From the NCBI RefSeq assembly GCF_000376565.1, contig NZ_BARG01000024.1:248001-312000 (forward strand): DNA of 64,000 nucleotides, given 5' to 3'. The notes beneath the pieces are model-generated. The model worked only from the letters and a program-made list of their open reading frames with translations, searched no databases and was not told the origin of the DNA. How positions within the stretch are numbered: position 1 is the stretch's first letter; the number at the start of each line of letters is the position of its first letter. The DNA is from Streptomyces hokutonensis (GTDB taxonomy: Bacteria > Actinomycetota > Actinomycetes > Streptomycetales > Streptomycetaceae). Of this stretch, positions 49,975 to 57,374 are shown in pieces. The position numbers were made by a program, and so were the translations under genes.

Positions 49975-50718
49975 TCAGGCCAACCCGCCGTTGGCGAACA
50001 GCACTTGGCCGTTGATCCAGCGGGCGGGGCCCGCCAGGAACGCGACCGACTCCGCGATGTCGTCCGGGGTGCCCAGGCGCTCCAGCGGGGCGGCCTTGGC
50101 GAGGTTCTCGACCGTGGCCTCGTCCTTGCCGTTCAGGAACAGGGGAGTGGCGGTCGGGCCGGGGGCGACGGCGTTGACGGTGATGTCCTTGCCGCGCAGC
50201 TCGCGGGCCAGGACGAGCGTCATCGCCTCGACCGCGGCCTTGCTCGCCACGTAGGCGCCGTACGTCGGGAACTTGGTGCGGGTCACGGTGGTGGAGAAGT
50301 TGATGATCGCGCCGCCCGCGCGGACCCGCCGGGCCGCCTGCTGGGAGACGACGAACGTGCCTCGGATGTTGGTGCGGTGCATGCGGTCGAGGTCGTCGAG
50401 GTTCAGGGTGGCGACGGGGGAGAGGACCATGATCCCGGCGGTGTTGACGACGACGTCGATGCCGCCGAACTCCTGCTCCACCGCGTCGAACGCGGCCGAC
50501 ATCGCGTCCTCGTCGGCGACGTCACCGCCGACCGGGATCGCCCTGCCGCCGGCCGCGACGATCGCGGCGACCGTCTCGTCGGCCTTGGCCTTGTTGCCCG
50601 CGTAGTGCACGCCGATCGCGACGCCGTCCTTGGCCAGCCGCTCCGCTACCGCGCGGCCGATGCCGCCGGAGCCGCCGGTGACCAGGGCGACGCGGGTGGT
50701 GGTGTCGGTGTCAGTCAT
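49975..50718 (-). CDS. Short-chain dehydrogenase/reductase (247 aa)
   Basis: This is a classical SDR with TGGSGGIG near residues 14-21, VVVNTAG for NNAG, the Ser strand INFSTTVT and YVASK as Tyr-x3-Lys. A HYAGNKAKADE segment after beta-2 resembles NADP-using 3-ketoacyl reductase-like enzymes. Its start codon overlaps the 3' end of the TetR gene by 8 bp, so TetR and SDR are translationally linked. It is followed after 27 nt by the 299-residue SDR. It probably converts the ligand sensed by that TetR. Confidence 0.86.
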   Translation of the reverse strand: MTDTDTTTRVALVTGGSGGIGRAVAERLAKDGVAIGVHYAGNKAKADETVAAIVAAGGRAIPVGGDVADEDAMSAAFDAVEQEFGGIDVVVNTAGIMVLSPVATLNLDDLDRMHRTNIRGTFVVSQQAARRVRAGGAIINFSTTVTRTKFPTYGAYVASKAAVEAMTLVLARELRGKDITVNAVAPGPTATPLFLNGKDEATVENLAKAAPLERLGTPDDIAESVAFLAGPARWINGQVLFANGGLA

Positions 50719-51418
50719 GGTGGGGGTCCTTCCGTGAGGTGGGGATCTGCGTGAGCCACTGCCCGAGCAGGGCCGACTCCGCGGGGGTGAACGGTTCGGG
50801 GGTGAGGTCGTCCAGGGACGAGAGCAGCGTGGTCGCGGCCGCGGCGCGGGCGTCCACGGCCGTGGTGTCCGCCGCGGGGTCGAGCAGGATCGCCTGGTGG
50901 ATCGCGTCCCGGACCAGCCTCGACAGGCCGGAGTCCGGATACAGCGTGGGACGGGTGATCAGTGCCAGGGACACCCCGGTGTTGGCCGACATGACCATGC
51001 GTGCCGCGATCTCCGGTGCGATACGCAGGCGGCCCTGTGCGGCGAGCCGCTCCAGGTCCTCCCGCAGGATGCGCATCGCCTCCGCCGCCGCCTCGGGCAC
51101 GGAACGCAGCGCCGGGGAGAACATCAGCTTGTAGGCGTTGGGGTGCGCCAGCGCGAACGCCGTGTGGCTGTCCCAGCCGGCCCGGAGGTCCCGGAGCGGG
51201 TCCTCGGACTTCTCCGCGGCGCGCTTGGTCTCCAGGTACTGGTCCCAGACGTGGTCGACCGTGGCCGCCAGCAACCCGTCCTTGTCGCCGAACAGGCGGT
51301 AGAGGACCGGCTGTTGCACCCCCGCCGCCTCGCACACCGCGCGCGTCGACACATCGCCGCTCGGCGACTGGGCGATCAGCTCCGCCGCTGCCTCGATAAT
51401 CAGCGATCTCGTGTTCAT
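50711..51418 (-). CDS. TetR-family transcriptional regulator
   Basis: The product has 235 residues from the ATG at 51418. The HTH spans about residues 5-50 (DVSTRAVCEAAGVQQPVLYRLFGDKDGLL), and the C-terminal domain is of the helical ligand-binding type. It heads the leftward operon with two SDRs, so it probably autoregulates that operon in response to a substrate. The short upstream gap contains AACAGTCTTCTGTT (51453-51466), an inverted repeat that may be its operator. A strong terminator separates it from the lectin genes. Confidence 0.85.
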   Translation of the reverse strand: MNTRSLIIEAAAELIAQSPSGDVSTRAVCEAAGVQQPVLYRLFGDKDGLLAATVDHVWDQYLETKRAAEKSEDPLRDLRAGWDSHTAFALAHPNAYKLMFSPALRSVPEAAAEAMRILREDLERLAAQGRLRIAPEIAARMVMSANTGVSLALITRPTLYPDSGLSRLVRDAIHQAILLDPAADTTAVDARAAAATTLLSSLDDLTPEPFTPAESALLGQWLTQIPTSRKDPHHD

Positions 51419-51475
51419 GTAATCGACGATAACAGTGATCCGTATCGATGACAACAGTCTTCTGTTAGCAATGAA

Positions 51476-51523
51476 AACAAGGGTGCCTCCCACCGCGTCC
51501 GTGCGGTGGGAGGCACCCTTGTT
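51476..51523 (-). terminator. Very strong terminator downstream of the ThuA-lectin gene
   Basis: A perfect 21-bp stem (51476-51496 with 51503-51523, core GGGTGCCTCCCACCGC) with a 6-nt loop is followed on the minus strand by several T residues (TTTTCATT). It lies 15 nt past the lectin-gene stop and insulates the TetR operon promoter. Confidence 0.9.
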
Positions 51524-51538
51524 CTGCCGTGCGGTGGC

Positions 51539-52837
51539 TCAGGACTGCACGGCGAGTGTGAAGGACTGCGCGGTCGAGCCGTCGCAGGCCCGCTGGGTGA
51601 GCTGGACACTGTTGGTCGCCGCCGTGGCGGCGCTCAGGCACTTGCCGCTGTGCCGGGCGACGAAGTGATAGCGCCCGCTCGTCTCACGCACCGGCTGCCA
51701 CTGCTGGTTCGTGCCACCGGAGTAGGCCCACAGCTGCAACGGCGCGTTGTCCGCCGTCGAGCGGTCGGTCACGTCGATGACCTGTGCCGGGTTGCCGCGC
51801 GCGGTGATCTCCATGTACCCGCTGTCGGTGGAGCGGAACTGGTACTGCTGCGCCGTCGTGCCGTTGCAGGCGTACTGCTGGATCGCCGTCCCGTTGGCCG
51901 TGGCCGCCGAACGGGCGTCCACGCAGGTGCCGTTGCCGCCGTTCTGCACGGAGTACCAGGAGGTCTCGGAGATCGGGGTGTCCGTCGGCGGCGTCGAAGT
52001 GTCGCCCCCGCCCAGCCACTTGAGCCCGTTCAGCAGGAACTGGTTCTGGGTGGCGCTCGCGAACGTCGACGACAGCCGCGTGTTGGTCGTGTAGTTCATC
52101 GCGTTGTGGCCGAAGTTCGCGTACAGCATCTTGTACTTCGTGTTGGTCCAGATGATGGGGTAATACCCGCTGTACCAGGACTGGTTGGGGTCGGTGCCGA
52201 CCGGGAAGCTGCTCGGGTCGATCGACGCCAGGATCTTGATGTCCGGGTTCTGCCGCAGATCGTTGGACCAGCTGTACCACTCGCTGACCGACGAGGTGAA
52301 CGTGGCCGGCAGGGTGGCGGTGGGCGGGATCGAATGGTCCTCCACCTTCAGGGTGACCGAGGTCGGCCCCCAGGTGTTGGACACGAAGTTCCCCGAGCCG
52401 AGGAACGTGTTGTGGTACCAGGACCAGCTCGCCGCGTTGGTCGTGAAGGCCGAGACGTGGAAGCCCATGAAGCCGCCGCCACCCCTCATGTACGCCTCGA
52501 AACCGGAGCGTTGGGCGGCGGTCTGCGGCAGGTCGTCGAGGAACAGGACGACCTGGTACGCGTTGACCCCGCCGTTGGCGAGCAGGTCCCAGTTGGTGCT
52601 GGCCGTGTAGGTGTAGCCGTTGGCCGCCGTCTGCTGCGGGAACCAGACGTTCGCCTCCTTGTCGAAGTCGATGTGCGCCGCGTCGTAGGTCCCGCTGTAG
52701 AGCGCGAGGATCTTGAACGGCGTTGCCGCGGTGCTCGCCTGGGCGGCCGGCGGCACGGACGCGAGACCGAGCAGCGTCGCCAGCAGGAGCAGGACCCGCA
52801 GGAGCGCGCGGGTGGAACCGGATCTGTTGGTGTTCAT
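51539..52837 (-). CDS. Secreted ThuA-domain protein with C-terminal ricin B lectin module
   Basis: The product has 432 residues. The signal peptide runs to about residue 35 (LLLLATLLGLASVPPAAQAS). A ThuA-like domain at about 38-290 shows VVLFLDDLPQT and GGGGFMGFHVSAF. A Ser/Thr/Pro linker follows, then a ricin-type beta-trefoil at about 300-432 with QxW repeats (TNQQWQP). ThuA domains resemble class I glutamine amidotransferases and occur in secreted glycoside-active proteins; their catalysis is poorly defined. The lectin part should bind galactose- or xylose-type polymers. It lies 26 nt after the beta-helix gene and is probably co-transcribed with it. Confidence 0.85.
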   Translation of the reverse strand: MNTNRSGSTRALLRVLLLLATLLGLASVPPAAQASTAATPFKILALYSGTYDAAHIDFDKEANVWFPQQTAANGYTYTASTNWDLLANGGVNAYQVVLFLDDLPQTAAQRSGFEAYMRGGGGFMGFHVSAFTTNAASWSWYHNTFLGSGNFVSNTWGPTSVTLKVEDHSIPPTATLPATFTSSVSEWYSWSNDLRQNPDIKILASIDPSSFPVGTDPNQSWYSGYYPIIWTNTKYKMLYANFGHNAMNYTTNTRLSSTFASATQNQFLLNGLKWLGGGDTSTPPTDTPISETSWYSVQNGGNGTCVDARSAATANGTAIQQYACNGTTAQQYQFRSTDSGYMEITARGNPAQVIDVTDRSTADNAPLQLWAYSGGTNQQWQPVRETSGRYHFVARHSGKCLSAATAATNSVQLTQRACDGSTAQSFTLAVQS

Positions 52838-52863
52838 GTGAGTGATCGATCCTTTCCGTGCGT

Positions 52864-55089
52864 CTACGGGTAGTTGGTCAGGTAGGCGACGTTGGTGCTG
52901 GAGTTGGACGGTCCGCCGGTGCTGTTGATGATGTGGCTGATCGTGCCGACGCCACCCAGTGAGACGGTCACCATGTCGTGGAACTTGACCCCGGACACGC
53001 TCGGCACCTCGAAGGCGTGATCGGCGACCACGCTGGAGTTGGAGCTGAAGTAGCAGTAGCTGCCAAGTCCCCACGCCTCATGGGTGGTTACGCCCGCGGC
53101 GACCTTGTAGGCGGGGTAGCCCTTGCCGGTGCCGTTCATCCAGGAGGACTGGTTCGGCGGGTCGTAGGGCATCTCGTTCTGGAAGAAGTACGTTCTGCCG
53201 CCGTTGCCGTTCCAGAGGACCTGGGTCTTCTGGAAGTGCTCGACGAACAGGCCGTACGCCGTCACGTTGGCGCCGTTGACGATCAGTCCGGTGTCCGCCG
53301 TGTTGGTGGTCCAGCCGACCGTGCCCGAATTGCCGTGGTCCGCCCGCCAGATCCAGGTGTGGTCGACGATCGTGTTGGCGCTGTTGATCACCACGGAGTT
53401 GGTGGCCTTGCCAATGGTGGCGCCACCGATGCGGACGAAGACATCGGACAACTGCGTCGGGTCGGCGGCGTGCGAGGCGGTCGAGCCGGACGGGCCGATC
53501 TGCACCAGCGTCGCGGAGTTGGTGGTGCCCGCGTCGACCAGCAGACCCGCCAGCTCGATGCCGTCCACGTCGGCCGTGGAGATCGCGGTGATCCCGCCGT
53601 CCGGCACGAAGGTGGCCAGGCCCATGCCCAGGACGACCGTGTCGGGGCGCGTGATGTTGATCGTCTGGTTGAGGTGGTAGACACCCGGGGTGACGAGGAG
53701 GTTCTTGCCGGCGGCCAGGGCCGTGTTCATGTCGGCGGCGGTGGCGCCGGGCTTGACGATGTAGAACTGGTCGATCGGCAGGGACTTGCCCGCCGGGGTC
53801 TTCCCGCTCCACGTCGTGCCGACGGCGTTGGACTGGAGTCCGGGGACGAACACCTGGTAGGCGCCCGCGCTGTCGACGTAGAGGAAGGGCTTCTCGCGGA
53901 TCGTCGGGGAGCTGGCGACGTTGGTGTACGTCGGGAAGGACTGGGCGGGTGCGCCCTGGTCGCCGACGAAGACCATGTTCCAGTTGGAGCCGGACCAACT
54001 GCCCATCGTGGAGTTCCTGGTGAGGAACTGCTGCTGGGTCCCGGACTGGATCTGGCCGTCGACCTTGGTGTCGGAGATGAAGCCGCCGCTGGACCAACCG
54101 CCGTCGTCCAGCGCCAGGTTGCCGCGCACATGCATACGCCGGTACGGCGCGGCCTGCGAGACGGCCCAACGGTCAGTACCGCCGGTGGGGTTGACCGACA
54201 GGTTCTCGGCGTCGCGCCAGAAGTTCTGCGTCGCGTTGCCCTGGAACCAGTCGGCCTCCGCGTGCACCGCGCCGTTGATCGTCACGTCGTCCGGCGAGAA
54301 GCCGAGGCCCGCGACCTGCGTGTAGAAGCCGACGTTGGCGTTCGCGCTGTAGGTGCCGGGCTTGAACAGCAGGGCCTGGCGGGCCGAGCCGAACTGGTTG
54401 GTCTGCTGCTGGGAGAAGACCGAGTCCAGCTTGGACTGGATGCTGGACGCCGACATCGACGGGTCGAACACCGTCACGTTGGGACCGAAGTCCGGGGTGC
54501 CGGGCGGGTTCGTCGTACCGCCGCCGCTGAGCGTGAAGGACTGCGCGGCCGTGCCGTTGCAGGTGTACTGCGCGAGCTGCACGCTGTCGGCGGTCGACGC
54601 GCTCGGCACGTCGAGGCACTTGCCGCTGTTGCGGTTGACGAAGTGGTAGGAGCCGTCGGACTCGGCGACCGGCAGCCACTGCTGGTTGTTGCCACCGGAG
54701 TACGTCCACAGCTGGATCGGCGCGGAGTCGGCGGTCGAGACATTGGTGACGTCCCAGGCCTCGGCGCCGTTCAGGTTGCTGTTGACGCGGTAGTAGCCGC
54801 TGTCGGTGGCGACCAACTGCCAGTTCTGCGCGGTGGATCCGTTGCAGGTGTACTGCTGGACGGCGGTGCCGTCGGCGCTCGCGGCCGAGCGGGCGTCGAC
54901 GCATTTGCCGCTGCCCTTGTTGACCACGGTGGTGTAGCCGGTCGGGATCGCGGCGGCGGCCGAGTTCGCGGCGCTCGCCGAACCCTGCGCGGCGAACTCG
55001 ATGCCGGTCACGGTGGTCGCCACGAGCGCGACGGCCGTGAGCGCTCTCGGTATCACGTGACGGCCGGACAGTCTTTTCCGTCTGAGCAC
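52864..55089 (-). CDS. Secreted ricin-lectin / right-handed beta-helix protein (741 aa)
   Basis: The start is a GTG at 55089 with AGGAG 5 nt upstream. The signal peptide ends near GSASAAN (about 41). A ricin-type beta-trefoil follows at about 50-195 (NNQQWLPV, TAQSFTLS), then a long right-handed beta-helix at about 205-741. The helix is seen in short repeating turns such as FKPGTYSANANVGFYTQVAG and LLVTPGVYHLNQTINITRPDT. Such helices are found in pectate lyases and GH55 glucanases, so carbohydrate cleavage or binding is likely, but no catalytic set can be named. It is the middle gene of three lectin-bearing secreted proteins. Confidence 0.85.
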   Translation of the reverse strand: MLRRKRLSGRHVIPRALTAVALVATTVTGIEFAAQGSASAANSAAAAIPTGYTTVVNKGSGKCVDARSAASADGTAVQQYTCNGSTAQNWQLVATDSGYYRVNSNLNGAEAWDVTNVSTADSAPIQLWTYSGGNNQQWLPVAESDGSYHFVNRNSGKCLDVPSASTADSVQLAQYTCNGTAAQSFTLSGGGTTNPPGTPDFGPNVTVFDPSMSASSIQSKLDSVFSQQQTNQFGSARQALLFKPGTYSANANVGFYTQVAGLGFSPDDVTINGAVHAEADWFQGNATQNFWRDAENLSVNPTGGTDRWAVSQAAPYRRMHVRGNLALDDGGWSSGGFISDTKVDGQIQSGTQQQFLTRNSTMGSWSGSNWNMVFVGDQGAPAQSFPTYTNVASSPTIREKPFLYVDSAGAYQVFVPGLQSNAVGTTWSGKTPAGKSLPIDQFYIVKPGATAADMNTALAAGKNLLVTPGVYHLNQTINITRPDTVVLGMGLATFVPDGGITAISTADVDGIELAGLLVDAGTTNSATLVQIGPSGSTASHAADPTQLSDVFVRIGGATIGKATNSVVINSANTIVDHTWIWRADHGNSGTVGWTTNTADTGLIVNGANVTAYGLFVEHFQKTQVLWNGNGGRTYFFQNEMPYDPPNQSSWMNGTGKGYPAYKVAAGVTTHEAWGLGSYCYFSSNSSVVADHAFEVPSVSGVKFHDMVTVSLGGVGTISHIINSTGGPSNSSTNVAYLTNYP

Positions 55090-55141
55090 GGATTCTCCTG
55101 TGGTGATGGGGGGTTGGGAGGAAAGGGTCGGAGGGCGTCCG

Positions 55142-56512
55142 TCAGCCGGTGTACTGGGCGAAGATGCTGGTGAACTGCCAGTTGGTCTGGCTCACGCCCG
55201 AGCAGGTGTCGTCGTTCGGGTAGGCGCCCGGGCAGGGCCGGTCACGGTTCGCGGACCAGAACGTCAGCCGCGCCAGGTGGTGTGCCTGCGCGTAGCCGAG
55301 GATGGTCTGGAAGTCGGCGGTGGTGACGGTCTCGTTGTTGTCGGTGATGCCGTTCATCGACGAGATGCCCATGTCCCGGTAGGCCGCGTCGTCGCTGTAG
55401 CCGTACGCGTTCTTCAGCGCGGTCTTGAGGCCCTCGGCAGCGCGCTGGGTGAGCGTGCCCATGTTCTGGCCCGCGCCGCCGAAGTCGAACGGCATGATCG
55501 TCCAGGCGTCCACGGTCAGCCCGGACGAGGCGGCCCGGTTGATGAGGCTGGTGTCGGGGCCGCTCTGCCCGGTGCCGATGGTGACGTACACCTTGATGCC
55601 CGGGTTGTTGGCCTTGACGGTCTTCAGCGCGTCGACCGTGCGCTGCTGCACGGTCGCGTTGCTGTACGCGTCGGCCTCGATGTCGATGTCGATGGCCTTC
55701 AGCGAGTAGGCGCTGATGACCTTCTGGTAGGCCGCCGCCAGCTCGCTCGCGCTGGAGCAGGAGCTCTCCAGCTTGTTGCCGCTGTAGCCGCCGAAGGACG
55801 GGACGACATCGCCGCCGTTGGCCCGCACGGTGTTGATGGTCGACTGGTCGACCCCGCCGGTCAGCGCCCGGCCGCCGTCCCACTGCGGGTTGCAGTAGCC
55901 GTTGCTCAGGACGAACGCGAGCGTGAACCACTTCACGCCGGTTGCGTTCATGACAGTCGTGGGGCTGGGCGGGTTCCCCCAGCCGTTGTAGAGGTACGGC
56001 GCGACGGCCATCGGCGCGGTCGTGGGCGGGGTCGTGCCGCCCGCGGCCGGTGCGGTCCACTTCTGGTTGGCGGCGCCCGTGCAGGTCCAGATCTGGGTAC
56101 GGGTGCCGTTCGCCGACGAACTCCCGGTGACGTCGAGGCACTTGTTCGCGGCCGGGTTCACGATGTCGCGCGCCGCGGTGACCGTCCACTGCTGGTTGGC
56201 GCTGCCCGCGCACGTCCACAGCTGGAGCTGGGCGCCGTTGGCCGTCGAATTGCCGGTGATGTCAAGGCACTTGCCGAGGGCTCTGATGGTGCCGTCGGAG
56301 CCGACCGTCCACTGCTGGGCGGCGGTTCCGTTGCAGTCGTAGAGCTGTACGGCGGTGCCGTCGGCCGAGCTCGCGCCGGCCACGTCGAGACACTTGCCGG
56401 CCAGTCCGGTGATGGTGCCGGTCGCTGCCGAGGCGGAGGGGGCTCCGAGGGTGCCGACGGCGGTGAGACCGAGGGACAGCGCGAGGGCGCAGCGCAGGGC
56501 GAGGCGTTGCAT
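55142..56512 (-). CDS. Secreted GH18 chitinase with N-terminal ricin B lectin module
   Basis: This is a 456-residue protein from the ATG at 56512. The signal peptide ends near SASAA (about 30). A ricin-type beta-trefoil lies at about 33-155 with three QxW repeats (AAQQW, ANQQW, ANQKW), then a GH18 catalytic barrel from about 170. The catalytic motif is DIDIE with Asp277 and acid Glu279, and PFDFGG follows later. It hydrolyses chitin or related GlcNAc polymers outside the cell. CBM13 plus GH18 is less common than chitin-binding CBM partners. Upstream AGGTCTG repeats resemble those of Streptomyces chitinase promoters. Confidence 0.9.
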   Translation of the reverse strand: MQRLALRCALALSLGLTAVGTLGAPSASAATGTITGLAGKCLDVAGASSADGTAVQLYDCNGTAAQQWTVGSDGTIRALGKCLDITGNSTANGAQLQLWTCAGSANQQWTVTAARDIVNPAANKCLDVTGSSSANGTRTQIWTCTGAANQKWTAPAAGGTTPPTTAPMAVAPYLYNGWGNPPSPTTVMNATGVKWFTLAFVLSNGYCNPQWDGGRALTGGVDQSTINTVRANGGDVVPSFGGYSGNKLESSCSSASELAAAYQKVISAYSLKAIDIDIEADAYSNATVQQRTVDALKTVKANNPGIKVYVTIGTGQSGPDTSLINRAASSGLTVDAWTIMPFDFGGAGQNMGTLTQRAAEGLKTALKNAYGYSDDAAYRDMGISSMNGITDNNETVTTADFQTILGYAQAHHLARLTFWSANRDRPCPGAYPNDDTCSGVSQTNWQFTSIFAQYTG

Positions 56513-56574
56513 GACGAGGGGGCCTTTCGTCCTGGGGTGGGGGGTGGACGCCGCCGGCGTGAGGGCGGTGAGAG

Positions 56575-56592
56575 GTGAACACGCGTGTTCAC
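56575..56592. promoter_or_regulatory. Perfect 18-bp palindrome GTGAACACGCGTGTTCAC
   Basis: The palindrome is exact and lies 63 nt upstream of the chitinase start codon; a second small palindrome ACATATGT overlaps its end. It is probably an operator for a dimeric repressor of the LacI or TetR type. Confidence 0.6.
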
Positions 56593-56620
56593 ATATGTGA
56601 GCGCAAAGTGCATTCATGGG

Positions 56621-56659
56621 AGGTCTGTTGGCTGGTGAACCTAAAGGTCTGCACCAAAG
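56621..56659. promoter_or_regulatory. Chitinase-type direct repeats / DasR-like site
   Basis: AGGTCTGCACCA (56646-56657) matches the published Streptomyces chitinase promoter repeat (TGGTCCAGACCT, read on the other strand) in 11 of 12 bases. It also resembles a DasR-responsive element (TGGTCTAGACCA). A half-copy AGGTCTG starts 25 bp away at 56621. The position is about 110-145 nt before the chitinase start. Confidence 0.55.
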
Positions 56660-56819
56660 CCGTCAAGAGGTGCGACCGGAGAAGTCCCGCAGGGCAGGGC
56701 TGAGTTGAGAAGTTGTAGGCGAGGGAAAAGAAATCACCAGGATCATTGAGTGGCTGGTTCTCACAGGTCAGACTGTGCGGGCTTCGTGATGATCGCCAGG
56801 TGCACCGGTCGGAGGAAAC

Positions 56820-57329
56820 ATGAACACAACGGGGGCCGTTGAGGTCGCAGTCCGGCACATACTCGGTGACAAGGTCTCCGGGGGATTCCTCAGACCGAGA
56901 ACGCGCACGATCACCTGGACCGACGCCCGCTATGTGGTCAAGCGGCCCACGTCGGGCAAGCACACGGTGGAGCTGACCTGCCCCGAGTGCTCGGCCTCCC
57001 TGCTGGCCGAAGTGCGCGACCACTCCTCCACCCGGACGATCGCGAGCGTCCTCCGCGTCCTCGCGGTGCTGTGCCTGGTCGTCTTCTTCGCGGCCTTCGC
57101 CTACGCCATTCACGAAGGCGGGAAGACCCTCCCCGAGGGGCAGTCGCTGCCCGCCCTCTTCTCCGTCAGCGTGATCGCCGTCTTCGTCACCTTCGTGGCC
57201 GGCCCCGTGCTCTTCGTCCGCAGCCTGAGCTACAACGGCGTCAGCATGCTCGACGCCCCCAAACCGCGCCGTCGACACGGGATCATGCCGGTGCGGAAGG
57301 CGCCGCGGGGCACGCGAACTCCCCGCTGA
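56820..57329 (+). CDS. Small membrane protein with two predicted transmembrane helices
   Basis: The product has 169 residues from the ATG at 56820 with GGAGGAAAC directly upstream. An N-terminal soluble part carries CPEC, a single CxxC pair near residues 54-57 that could bind metal. Two hydrophobic helices follow at about 77-95 (VLRVLAVLCLVVFFAAFAYA) and 112-132 (LFSVSVIAVFVTFVAGPVLF), and the tail is basic. No known family is recognised. Orientation is the same as the LAL regulator 45 nt downstream, but no functional link is evident. Confidence 0.75.
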   Translation: MNTTGAVEVAVRHILGDKVSGGFLRPRTRTITWTDARYVVKRPTSGKHTVELTCPECSASLLAEVRDHSSTRTIASVLRVLAVLCLVVFFAAFAYAIHEGGKTLPEGQSLPALFSVSVIAVFVTFVAGPVLFVRSLSYNGVSMLDAPKPRRRHGIMPVRKAPRGTRTPR

Positions 57330-57374
57330 GCCGGGCGGGTCCGGCATGTCCCCGCGAGTGGCAGAATCGACGCC

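Larger units (their letters stand above)
56513..56819. other. 307-bp regulatory gap between chitinase and membrane-protein genes
   Basis: There is no credible gene in this gap. It contains an 18-bp palindrome and two AGGTCTG elements on the chitinase side, and ends in a GGAGGAAAC ribosome site for the gene at 56820. It is the only non-coding stretch over 300 bp in the window. Confidence 0.7.

Noticed and set aside
51506..52873. 455-codon plus-strand open frame
   Set aside because: It is antisense to the ThuA-lectin gene, Arg/Gly/Val-rich, with no ribosome site or domain.
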